Source: Lysobacterales bacterium (lineage in GTDB: Bacteria; Pseudomonadota; Gammaproteobacteria; Xanthomonadales; SZUA-36). Taken from it: a DNA stretch of 5,800 bases. The notes beneath the pieces were generated by a model. That model made no database searches and was not told where the DNA came from. It worked only from the letters and a program-made list of their open reading frames with translations. The position numbers were made by a program, and so were the translations under genes. The stretch lies in assembly GCA_026193295.1 (NCBI GenBank), contig JAPHSB010000269.1, forward strand, positions 1 through 5,800, read 5' to 3'. Positions 1 through 5,184 of the stretch are shown here, piece by piece; position 1 is the first letter of the stretch; the number at the start of each line of letters is the position of its first letter.

Positions 1-72
1 GAAGCTGCCGAGGAAGCCGTGGTTGAAGCTGCCGAGGAAGCCGTGGTTGAAGCTGCTGAGGAAGCGGCTGAA
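1..72 (+). repeat. 24-bp tandem repeats coding the Glu/Ala tail of S2
   Basis: Bases 1-24 and 25-48 are identical and encode EAAEEAVV. Bases 49-72 are a diverged third copy encoding EAAEEAAE. The array may continue upstream of the window. The period is a multiple of three, so gain or loss of a unit keeps the frame. The exact DNA identity of the first two copies, including third codon positions, suggests recent duplication rather than protein-level selection alone. Confidence 0.85.
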
Positions 73-192
73 GAAGCCGTCGAGGCCGCGGCCGCGCCGA
101 AGAAGAAAGTCGCGAAGAAGAAAGTCGCGAAGAAGAAAGTCGCGAAGAAGAAAGTGGCCAAGAAAGCGGCAGCCAAAAAAGCCGAGGAATGA
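1..192 (+). CDS. rpsB: 30S ribosomal protein S2, C-terminal tail only (5' part outside window)
   Basis: The open frame runs from base 1 to the TGA at 190-192 and gives 63 residues. Residues 1-32 contain only Glu, Ala and Val (12 Glu, no Lys), built from repeats of the octamer EAAEEAVV. After a Pro at 33, residues 34-53 are four copies of KKKVA, and the end is a short Lys/Ala stretch closing with Glu-Glu. No S2 core domain is visible, so the name rests on position: rpsB directly precedes tsf in almost all bacteria, and some proteobacterial S2 proteins carry low-complexity C-terminal extensions. S2 binds the 30S subunit near the neck and helps recruit S1; in E. coli it also represses its own rpsB-tsf mRNA. 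The acidic half would probably be helical, and the basic half resembles histone-H1-like tails and could touch RNA; both are inferences. A shifted frame here (about 23-214) yields Arg/Lys-rich nonsense and is rejected. Confidence 0.82.
   Translation, partial: EAAEEAVVEAAEEAVVEAAEEAAEEAVEAAAAPKKKVAKKKVAKKKVAKKKVAKKAAAKKAEE
100..159 (+). repeat. 15-bp tandem repeats coding KKKVA in the S2 tail
   Basis: Four consecutive 15-bp units start at 100, 115, 130 and 145. The first three are identical (AAGAAGAAAGTCGCG); the fourth ends GTGGCC instead of GTCGCG but still encodes KKKVA. The units are in frame with the S2 tail. Identical codon choice in three copies fits recent expansion by slippage or unequal recombination, so copy number may vary between strains. 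Confidence 0.88.
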
Positions 193-216
193 TCGGCGCG
201 ACGCGCAACGATAGGA

Positions 217-242
217 GGCCGGGCGCAGCCGGCGTCCCGGCC
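217..242 (+). promoter_or_regulatory. GC-rich hairpin in the rpsB-tsf spacer
   Basis: GGCCGGG at 217-223 is complementary to CCCGGCC at 236-242, a 7-bp all-GC stem. It can extend by 224-226 pairing with 232-234 around a bulged T at 235, leaving a 5-nt loop. No T-run follows (next bases CTGAACCTG), so it does not look like an intrinsic terminator. Possible roles are partial attenuation or RNA processing between rpsB and tsf, or stabilising the mRNA 3' end of rpsB. The structure is seen in the sequence; the role is inferred. Confidence 0.45.
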
Positions 243-257
243 CTGAACCTGATTGAA

Positions 258-264
258 AAGAGGA
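258..264 (+). promoter_or_regulatory. Ribosome binding site of tsf
   Basis: AAGAGGA lies 7 nt before the ATG at 272, a good Shine-Dalgarno match at normal spacing. It supports that ATG as the tsf start. Confidence 0.75.
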
Positions 265-271
265 TAGTCTC

Positions 272-1147
272 ATGGCAGTAACAGCTGCAATGGTCAAGGA
301 ACTTCGTGAACGCACCGGCGCGGGCATGATGGAATGCAAAAAAGCTCTGGTCGATACCAACGGCGACATGGACGGCGCGATCGAATTCCTGCGCAAGTCC
401 GGACTGGCCCAGGCCGACAAGAAAGCCAGCCGCATCGCCGCGGAAGGCAAGATCGCGCTGGCCATCAGCGATGACGGCAACGAGGCCGTGATGGTCGAGA
501 TCAACTGCGAAACCGACTTCGTGGCCAAGGACGACAGCTTCAATGCCTTCGCCCAGGCGGTGGCCGACAGCGCCTTGTCCCAGGGTCCGGCCGATGTCGA
601 TGCACTGATGCAATTGCGGATCGACGGGGCGACCGTCGAGGAAGCGCGCCAGGCCCTGATCGCCAAGATTGGCGAGAACGTCCAGGTGCGCCGCTTCGTG
701 CGCGCGTCCAGCGACGGGCCGCTGGGTGCCTATGTGCACGGCGGCCGCATTGGCGTGCTGGTCGACCTGGCTGGCGGCGACGTGGAATTGGCCCGGGATT
801 TGGCCATGCACGTGGCGGCCATGAATCCCGAATTCGTTTCCGCCGACGACGTGCCGGCCGACGTGATGGCCCGCGAAAAGGACATTCTGATCGCCCAGGC
901 CGAGGGCAGCGGCAAGCCCGCGGAGATCATCGAAAAGATGGTCGAGGGCCGCTTGCGCAAGCACCTTTCCGGCATCACACTGCTGGGGCAGGCGTTCGTC
1001 AAGGACGGTGACCTTACCGTGGAAAAATTGCTCCAGCAGGCCGGCGCCAGTGTGAACAGTTTCCGGCGGATGGCCGTTGGCGAAGGCATCGAGAAGAAGC
1101 AGGACAATTTCGCAGAAGAGGTCATGCAACAGGTGACGGGTGGCTGA
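272..1147 (+). CDS. tsf: Translation elongation factor Ts
   Basis: EF-Ts is the cytoplasmic nucleotide exchange factor that releases GDP from EF-Tu so that EF-Tu can bind GTP and aminoacyl-tRNA again. The protein has 291 residues, close to the usual 280-300. The N-terminal UBA-like module holds the family signature around residues 13-27 ([15 protein letters not shown]). The TDFV motif at 81-84 follows INCE; the corresponding Asp and Phe in E. coli EF-Ts insert into EF-Tu and disturb its Mg2+ site. The core continues with [11 protein letters not shown] in the second half and a C-terminal helical end. The ATG is preceded by a good ribosome binding site and gives the expected [16 protein letters not shown] start. 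The gene follows rpsB as in most bacteria, and its last 8 nt overlap pyrH. I see nothing abnormal in the protein; the identification is secure. Confidence 0.97.
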   Translation: MAVTAAMVKELRERTGAGMMECKKALVDTNGDMDGAIEFLRKSGLAQADKKASRIAAEGKIALAISDDGNEAVMVEINCETDFVAKDDSFNAFAQAVADSALSQGPADVDALMQLRIDGATVEEARQALIAKIGENVQVRRFVRASSDGPLGAYVHGGRIGVLVDLAGGDVELARDLAMHVAAMNPEFVSADDVPADVMAREKDILIAQAEGSGKPAEIIEKMVEGRLRKHLSGITLLGQAFVKDGDLTVEKLLQQAGASVNSFRRMAVGEGIEKKQDNFAEEVMQQVTGG

Positions 1148-1853
1148 AGAGGCCTATCAACGAATCCTATTGAAACTCAGCGGCGAAGCGCTGCTGGGAC
1201 AAGAAGACTATGGCATCGATCCGGTCATCATTCACCGGATCGCGGTCGAAATCGGTGACGTCACCCGGCTGGGTATCCAAGTAGCAGTCGTCATCGGCGG
1301 CGGCAACATTTTCCGCGGCGCCGGGCTGGCCAAATCGGGCATCGACCGGGTCACCGGCGACCACATGGGCATGCTGGCCACGGTCCTGAACTCGCTGGCC
1401 CTGCAGGATGCACTGGAGCGGATCGGCGTCGATGCCCGGGTCATGTCGGCCATCTCGGTTCACGACGTCTGTGAAGACTATATCCGCCGGCGGGCCATTC
1501 GGCACCTCGAGAAGGGCCGCGTCGTCATTTGCGCCGGCGGCACCGGCAACCCGTTTTTTACGACCGACACCGCCGCCGCGCTGCGCGCCATCGAAATTGA
1601 CGCGGACATTGTCCTCAAGGCAACCAAGGTTGACGGCGTGTACTCGGCCGATCCGGTCAAGGATTCAGCCGCCGAGCTTTACGACAGGCTGGGCTACGAC
1701 CGCGTGATCGAGAGTAAGCTCGGCGTCATGGACGCCAACGCCATCGTGCTGTGCCGCGATCAGCGCATGCCGATTCGCGTATTCAATGTTTTCGACGAAG
1801 GAAACCTCGTCCGCATCGTCAAGGGCGAAGCCATCGGCACTCTGGTTTCCTGA
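1140..1853 (+). CDS. pyrH: Uridylate (UMP) kinase
   Basis: PyrH phosphorylates UMP to UDP with ATP in pyrimidine nucleotide synthesis. It belongs to the amino acid kinase fold and forms hexamers, and in gammaproteobacteria it is typically activated by GTP and inhibited by UTP. The product has 237 residues (E. coli about 241). Visible motifs are the Lys-containing [11 protein letters not shown] (10-20), GGGNIFRG (53-60), [15 protein letters not shown] (73-87), the [12 protein letters not shown] nucleotide-site segment (135-146) and [13 protein letters not shown] (160-172). The start is GTG at 1140-1142, overlapping the end of tsf by 8 nt. No ATG in this frame is available nearby, and the GTG start leaves only a short lead before the conserved [16 protein letters not shown] at 1131-1136 can pair with 16S rRNA just upstream. 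Translation is probably coupled to tsf. Confidence 0.96.
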   Translation: MAEEAYQRILLKLSGEALLGQEDYGIDPVIIHRIAVEIGDVTRLGIQVAVVIGGGNIFRGAGLAKSGIDRVTGDHMGMLATVLNSLALQDALERIGVDARVMSAISVHDVCEDYIRRRAIRHLEKGRVVICAGGTGNPFFTTDTAAALRAIEIDADIVLKATKVDGVYSADPVKDSAAELYDRLGYDRVIESKLGVMDANAIVLCRDQRMPIRVFNVFDEGNLVRIVKGEAIGTLVS

Positions 1854-1876
1854 TCACCTGTTAAAGCGATAGCAAG

Positions 1877-1882
1877 AGGAGG
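1877..1882 (+). promoter_or_regulatory. Strong ribosome binding site of frr
   Basis: A full AGGAGG sits 5 nt before the ATG at 1888. The 34-bp gap between pyrH and frr (1854-1887) holds this site; I see no terminator or convincing promoter in it. Among the junctions after tsf, this is the best Shine-Dalgarno match, which suggests frr is initiated independently of pyrH translation. Confidence 0.85.
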
Positions 1883-1887
1883 AATTC

Positions 1888-2445
1888 ATGCTCGCCGACA
1901 TCAAGCTAGACGCCCGGACCCGCATGAACAAGAGCCTGGAAGCGCTGCGCCACGAACTGGCCAAGATCCGCACGGGACGCGCGCACCCCAGCCTGCTGGA
2001 ACATGTGCACGTGGATTACTACGGCAGCGAAGTGCCCATCGGGCAGGCCGCCAGCGTGGTCGTGGAAGACGCACGCACGCTGACCGTCACGCCCTGGGAC
2101 AAGTCAATGGTGGGCCCGATCGAGAAGGCCATACTCACCTCCGACCTGGGCCTCAATCCCAGCACCGCCGGCCAGGTTTTACGAATTCCCCTGCCGCCCC
2201 TGACGGAGGAGCGGCGGCGTGAGCTCGGCAAAGTTGTGCACCACGAGGGCGAGAACGCCAAGATCGCCATCCGCAACATTCGGCGCGACGCCAACGCCAG
2301 CGTCAAGGAACTGCTGAAGGAGAAGGAAATCAGCGAGGACGACGAGCGCAAGGCGGAACAGGATATCCAGGAAGTCACCAACCTGGCGGTGAAAAAGGTC
2401 GACGAAATCGTAGCCGAGAAAGAACAGGAAATCCTTGAAATCTGA
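1888..2445 (+). CDS. frr: Ribosome recycling factor
   Basis: RRF, a tRNA-shaped cytoplasmic protein, works with EF-G to split the post-termination 70S ribosome. The product has 185 residues, the same length as the E. coli protein. The long-helix domain I is formed by both ends; conserved pieces are [14 protein letters not shown] (25-38), the VDYYGSEVP strand (42-50) and [12 protein letters not shown] (99-110) around the hinge and domain II. The IRNIRRDAN helix (128-136) includes Arg132, reported as important in E. coli RRF. The C-terminal half is a charged helix rich in Lys and Glu. The ATG start is fixed by a full AGGAGG at proper distance. The last 11 nt overlap the start of uppS, so termination of frr probably feeds initiation there. 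Confidence 0.97.
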   Translation: MLADIKLDARTRMNKSLEALRHELAKIRTGRAHPSLLEHVHVDYYGSEVPIGQAASVVVEDARTLTVTPWDKSMVGPIEKAILTSDLGLNPSTAGQVLRIPLPPLTEERRRELGKVVHHEGENAKIAIRNIRRDANASVKELLKEKEISEDDERKAEQDIQEVTNLAVKKVDEIVAEKEQEILEI

Positions 2446-3172
2446 CGGGGACATTCCCGCCCACGTCGCCATCGTGATGGATGGCAACGGCCGCTGGGCC
2501 AAGCAGCGCAGGCGCCCCCGCACATTCGGGCACCAGGCCGGCCTCAAGGCCTTGCGCCGGATCGTCGAATACTGCGGCCGGCTCGGTGTGGCTGAACTCA
2601 CGGTGTTCGCCTTCTCCAGCGAGAACTGGAAGCGGCCGAAGAAGGAAGTCAGCCGCCTGATGGAGCTGTTCATGCGGGCGCTCGACAAGGAAACCCGCGA
2701 ACTTCACGAAAATGGTGTGCGCGTGCGCTTCATCGGCGACCTGGAAGCCTTCTCACCCGAACTGCGCGAAAAGGTCCGCCAGGCTGAACAGCTGACCGCC
2801 AACAATGACCGCCTGAAGCTCAACGTCGCCGCCAGCTACGGTGGCCGCTGGGACATTGTCCATGCGGCGCGGGAACTGGCAAGGGACGTCGCCAGCGGCA
2901 GAATTCAGCCCGGACAGATCGATGAAGACCTGTTCGCCTCGCGGCTCGAACTCAGCGGCAGCCGTGACCCGGACCTGTTCATCCGCACCGGCGGCGAGAT
3001 GCGGGTCAGCAATTTCCTGCTGTGGCAAGGCGCCTATTCCGAACTTTTTTTCAGCCCCGTGTTGTGGCCCGATTTCGGTCCGGAAGCCATGGACGAAGCC
3101 ATCGCTGCGTACCAGTCCCGGGAGCGTCGCTTCGGCTTGACGGGTGAACAGCTGCGCCAGAAATCCGCTTGA
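2435..3172 (+). CDS. uppS: Undecaprenyl diphosphate synthase (cis-prenyltransferase)
   Basis: UppS adds eight isopentenyl units in cis configuration to farnesyl diphosphate, making the C55 carrier precursor for peptidoglycan and O-antigen; it is a soluble or membrane-associated homodimer. The product has 245 residues (E. coli about 253). The phosphate-binding signature [10 protein letters not shown] (13-22) contains the catalytic Asp16, followed by [10 protein letters not shown] (31-40) and [11 protein letters not shown] (58-68). The second signature, [21 protein letters not shown] (178-198), supplies Arg184, Arg190 and Ser192, and Glu203 in YSELFF matches the Mg-binding Glu213 of E. coli. 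The start is TTG at 2435: an in-frame TAG at 2411-2413 blocks longer forms, there is no ATG or GTG between, and the next GTG (2475) would cut into the catalytic motif. AGGA at 2426-2429 lies 5 nt upstream. It overlaps frr by 11 nt, which suggests coupling. Confidence 0.96.
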   Translation: MKSDGDIPAHVAIVMDGNGRWAKQRRRPRTFGHQAGLKALRRIVEYCGRLGVAELTVFAFSSENWKRPKKEVSRLMELFMRALDKETRELHENGVRVRFIGDLEAFSPELREKVRQAEQLTANNDRLKLNVAASYGGRWDIVHAARELARDVASGRIQPGQIDEDLFASRLELSGSRDPDLFIRTGGEMRVSNFLLWQGAYSELFFSPVLWPDFGPEAMDEAIAAYQSRERRFGLTGEQLRQKSA

Positions 3173-3175
3173 GGA
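3171..3175 (+). promoter_or_regulatory. Ribosome binding site of cdsA, overlapping the uppS stop codon
   Basis: GAGGA shares its first bases with the uppS TGA and stands 9 nt before the TTG at 3185. It supports the TTG start and close coupling with uppS termination. Confidence 0.65.
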
Positions 3176-3184
3176 CATCAGCTC

Positions 3185-4003
3185 TTGCTTAAGATCCGGA
3201 TCATCACTGCCCTGATCATCCTGCCGCTCACGCTCGCGTTGGTGTTCCTGGCGCCACCGTGGGCGTTCCGGATGGTGGTCGCCCTGCTGCTGCTGGCGGG
3301 GTGCTGGGAGTTCCGCCGCATCGCCGACCTCGCAGCAGGAGCCGGCTGGGCGCTGGTGGCGCTGCAGGGCTCGATCCTCGCCTGGATGCTCTGGTCCTGG
3401 CCCGTGGCCGGCCAGGACGCGGTGCTGCTGCTGGCCGCGGGCTGCATTACCTGGCTGGCCATGTTCACCCGGCTGGCCATGTTTCGGCCCGGCGAACCTC
3501 CCGGCCGCGATTTCCGGCGACTGGGATTCCTCTCCGCTATCGCCGCACTCACTTTCTGCTGGTTTGCACTGAGCTGGCTGCGCGATCAGCCGCGGGGCGA
3601 TGTCATCGTATTCCTGCTGTTCCTGCTGATCTGGGCATCGGACGTGGGCGCCTATTTCAGCGGGCGCCTGCTGGGCCGGCGCAAGCTGGCCCCCACGATC
3701 AGCCCCAAGAAAACCTGGGAGGGTGTCTACGGTGGAATGGCCCTGGCCGTCGCGGCCGCGTTCCTGCTGGCCAAAGTCATCGCCGACCTCGACATACCCC
3801 CCGTGGCCCTGCTGATCATGAGCCTGGTGACCACGCTCTCCTCGGTGGGGGGCGACCTGTTCATCAGCATCCACAAGCGCACCATGGGCGTGGCCGACAC
3901 CGGTACGCTGTTTCCCGGCCACGGCGGCATCCTCGACCGCTACGACAGCCTGCTCGCCGGCGCGCCGTTTTTCGCCCTGGCCTACGCCCTGTTGGCACGA
4001 TGA
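3185..4003 (+). CDS. cdsA: Phosphatidate cytidylyltransferase (CDP-diacylglycerol synthase)
   Basis: CdsA is an inner-membrane enzyme that makes CDP-diacylglycerol from CTP and phosphatidic acid, the branch point for all major phospholipids. The product has 272 residues (E. coli about 285). Hydrophobic segments are visible near 7-23, 28-40, 56-74, 78-98, 114-131, 139-150, 181-200, 205-222 and 256-271. The cytosolic-side core IWASDVGAYFSGRLLGRRKLA (149-169) and SPKKTWEG (173-180) are conserved. The family signature runs from Ser228 to Asp254 and ends PGHGGILDRYD, but differs from the usual pattern: His230 for a hydrophobic residue, Ala237 where Lys of the Lys-Asp pair is expected, and Tyr253 for an aliphatic residue. 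The start is TTG at 3185, giving MLKIRIITA like the E. coli MLKYRLISA start, with GAGGA 9 nt upstream. It lies 12 nt after uppS and overlaps dxr by ATGA. Family assignment is firm; full activity is likely but not shown. Confidence 0.94.
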   Translation: MLKIRIITALIILPLTLALVFLAPPWAFRMVVALLLLAGCWEFRRIADLAAGAGWALVALQGSILAWMLWSWPVAGQDAVLLLAAGCITWLAMFTRLAMFRPGEPPGRDFRRLGFLSAIAALTFCWFALSWLRDQPRGDVIVFLLFLLIWASDVGAYFSGRLLGRRKLAPTISPKKTWEGVYGGMALAVAAAFLLAKVIADLDIPPVALLIMSLVTTLSSVGGDLFISIHKRTMGVADTGTLFPGHGGILDRYDSLLAGAPFFALAYALLAR

Positions 4004-5184
4004 AACCTCACAACGTCTGCATCCTCGGAGCGACCGGGTCGATCGGTGACAGCACCCTGGACGTCATCGCCCGCAATGCGGGCCGCTTCCGCGTGGTGGC
4101 CCTGGCCGCGCACCGCAACGTCGAAAAACTGGCCGACCAGTGCGCGCGTTTCGGCGCCCGCCTGGCGGTGATCGCCGACCCGTCGCTCGAAGGCGAGCTG
4201 CAAGCGGCCCTGAGGGCCCGAGGGGCCGACAGCGAGGTCCTGTCCGGGCCGGCCGGCCTGCTGCACGCCGCGGGCATGGAGGAGATCGATATCGTCATGG
4301 CTGCGATCGTCGGCGCAGCAGGCCTGGAACCCGCCTTCCGCGCGGCTCAGCGCGGCAAGAGAATCCTGCTGGCCAACAAGGAGTCGCTGGTGATCGCGGG
4401 CGAGGTGTTCATGGCCGAGGCGCGCCGCAACGACGCACGAATCCTGCCCGTGGATTCGGAACACAACGCCATTTTCCAGTCGCTGCCTGCCGGTTTCGAA
4501 CAGGGGCTGGATGGCGCCGGCGTCGAGAGAATCATCCTGACCGCCTCCGGCGGCCCGTTCCTGGAGCTTGCGGCGAGCGAGCTCGGCCGCGTAACGCCCG
4601 CACAGGCCTGCAAGCACCCCAACTGGGACATGGGCCGGAAGATTTCGGTCGATTCGGCCACGCTGATGAACAAGGGACTGGAAGTCATCGAAGCGCGCTG
4701 GCTGTTCAACGCGCGGCCCGACCAGATCGAAGTACTGATCCATCCACAGAGCATCGTCCACTCGATGGTCTCCTATCGGGACGGTTCCATCCTGGCGCAG
4801 ATGGGCACCCCCGACATGCGCACGCCCATTGCGCACGCCCTGGCCTGGCCGGAGCGCATCGACGCCGGGGTCGAGCGGCTGGACCTGGCCCGGATGAACG
4901 ATCTGGAGTTCCGGCAGCCGGACCTCGAACGCTTTCCCTGCCTGGGCCTGGCCTTCGAAGCCATGCGCCGGGGCGACAGCGCGCCCGCTGCGTTGAACGC
5001 AGCGAACGAAGTCGCGGTCGAATATTTCCTGGAGGGGCGTCTCGGCTTCGACCGCATACCGCAGCTCGTGGCAGCGGTCATGGACCGCGTCGCCATAGTC
5101 CCACTGACCGGCCTTGAAGACGTGCTGGAGCAGGACCGGACCGCACGACGAATCGCCCAAGAACACGCGGTGACATTGCAATGA
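4000..5184 (+). CDS. dxr: 1-deoxy-D-xylulose 5-phosphate reductoisomerase
   Basis: Dxr (IspC) converts DXP to 2-C-methyl-D-erythritol 4-phosphate with NADPH and a divalent metal, the first committed step of the MEP isoprenoid pathway, and is the fosmidomycin target. Its pathway supplies the substrate of UppS encoded upstream. The product has 394 residues (E. coli 398). The NADPH-binding loop GATGSIG is at 10-16 and LANKES at 124-129. The metal-binding Asp152 and Glu154 lie in VDSEHNAIFQS (151-161), followed by TASGGPF (181-187) and HPNWDMGRKISVDSATLMNKG (206-226), with Glu228 as the third metal ligand. Also present are HPQSIVHSM (248-256) and ALNAANEVAV (331-340). The ATG at 4000 overlaps the cdsA stop as ATGA. 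The reading frame stays open upstream to 3259 inside cdsA, but the ATG at 4000 gives the correct N-terminus. No Shine-Dalgarno is visible, so initiation probably depends on cdsA translation. Confidence 0.97.
   Translation: MKPHNVCILGATGSIGDSTLDVIARNAGRFRVVALAAHRNVEKLADQCARFGARLAVIADPSLEGELQAALRARGADSEVLSGPAGLLHAAGMEEIDIVMAAIVGAAGLEPAFRAAQRGKRILLANKESLVIAGEVFMAEARRNDARILPVDSEHNAIFQSLPAGFEQGLDGAGVERIILTASGGPFLELAASELGRVTPAQACKHPNWDMGRKISVDSATLMNKGLEVIEARWLFNARPDQIEVLIHPQSIVHSMVSYRDGSILAQMGTPDMRTPIAHALAWPERIDAGVERLDLARMNDLEFRQPDLERFPCLGLAFEAMRRGDSAPAALNAANEVAVEYFLEGRLGFDRIPQLVAAVMDRVAIVPLTGLEDVLEQDRTARRIAQEHAVTLQ
5169..5173 (+). promoter_or_regulatory. Probable ribosome binding site of rseP
   Basis: GGTGA inside the end of dxr lies 7 nt before the ATG at 5181. 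It is a moderate Shine-Dalgarno match and supports that start along with the ATGA overlap. Confidence 0.5.

Noticed and set aside
23..214. Open frame with Arg/Lys repeats (RRRKS-type) that looks like a small basic protein
   Set aside because: It is a shifted reading of the rpsB tail repeats; the frame from base 1 ending at 192 is the one that fits rpsB and stops before the tsf spacer. It has no ribosome binding site.
217..250. Intrinsic terminator between rpsB and tsf
   Set aside because: The stem is strong but no U-tract follows, and tsf is normally cotranscribed with rpsB.
253..258. TTGAAA, a possible sigma-70 -35 element before tsf
   Set aside because: No -10-like AT-rich hexamer about 17 nt downstream; that stretch is the tsf start region.
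298..304. GGAACTT, a match to the sigma-E -35 element, at the start of tsf
   Set aside because: No TCTGA or TCAAA-like -10 element at the needed distance, and it encodes the conserved Lys-Glu-Leu of EF-Ts.
951..962. 12-nt palindrome GCTTGCGCAAGC inside tsf
   Set aside because: One or two such palindromes are expected by chance in this length, and there is no partner structure or T-run.
2753..3922. Long antisense open frame of 389 codons across uppS and cdsA
   Set aside because: Composition is Gln/His/Gly-rich shadow of conserved sense genes; both sense genes are intact, and I see no domain or ribosome binding support on the minus strand.
3982..5181. Antisense open frame of 399 codons covering all of dxr
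   Set aside because: Mirror frame of a GC-rich gene; translated sequence shows no recognisable motif, and dxr accounts for the conservation here.
3259..5184. A 641-residue frame that would fuse a novel N-terminal domain to Dxr
   Set aside because: The extra part lies over cdsA in another frame, is Arg/Pro/Gly-rich as expected from GC-rich shadow coding, and the ATG at 4000 gives the normal Dxr N-terminus.
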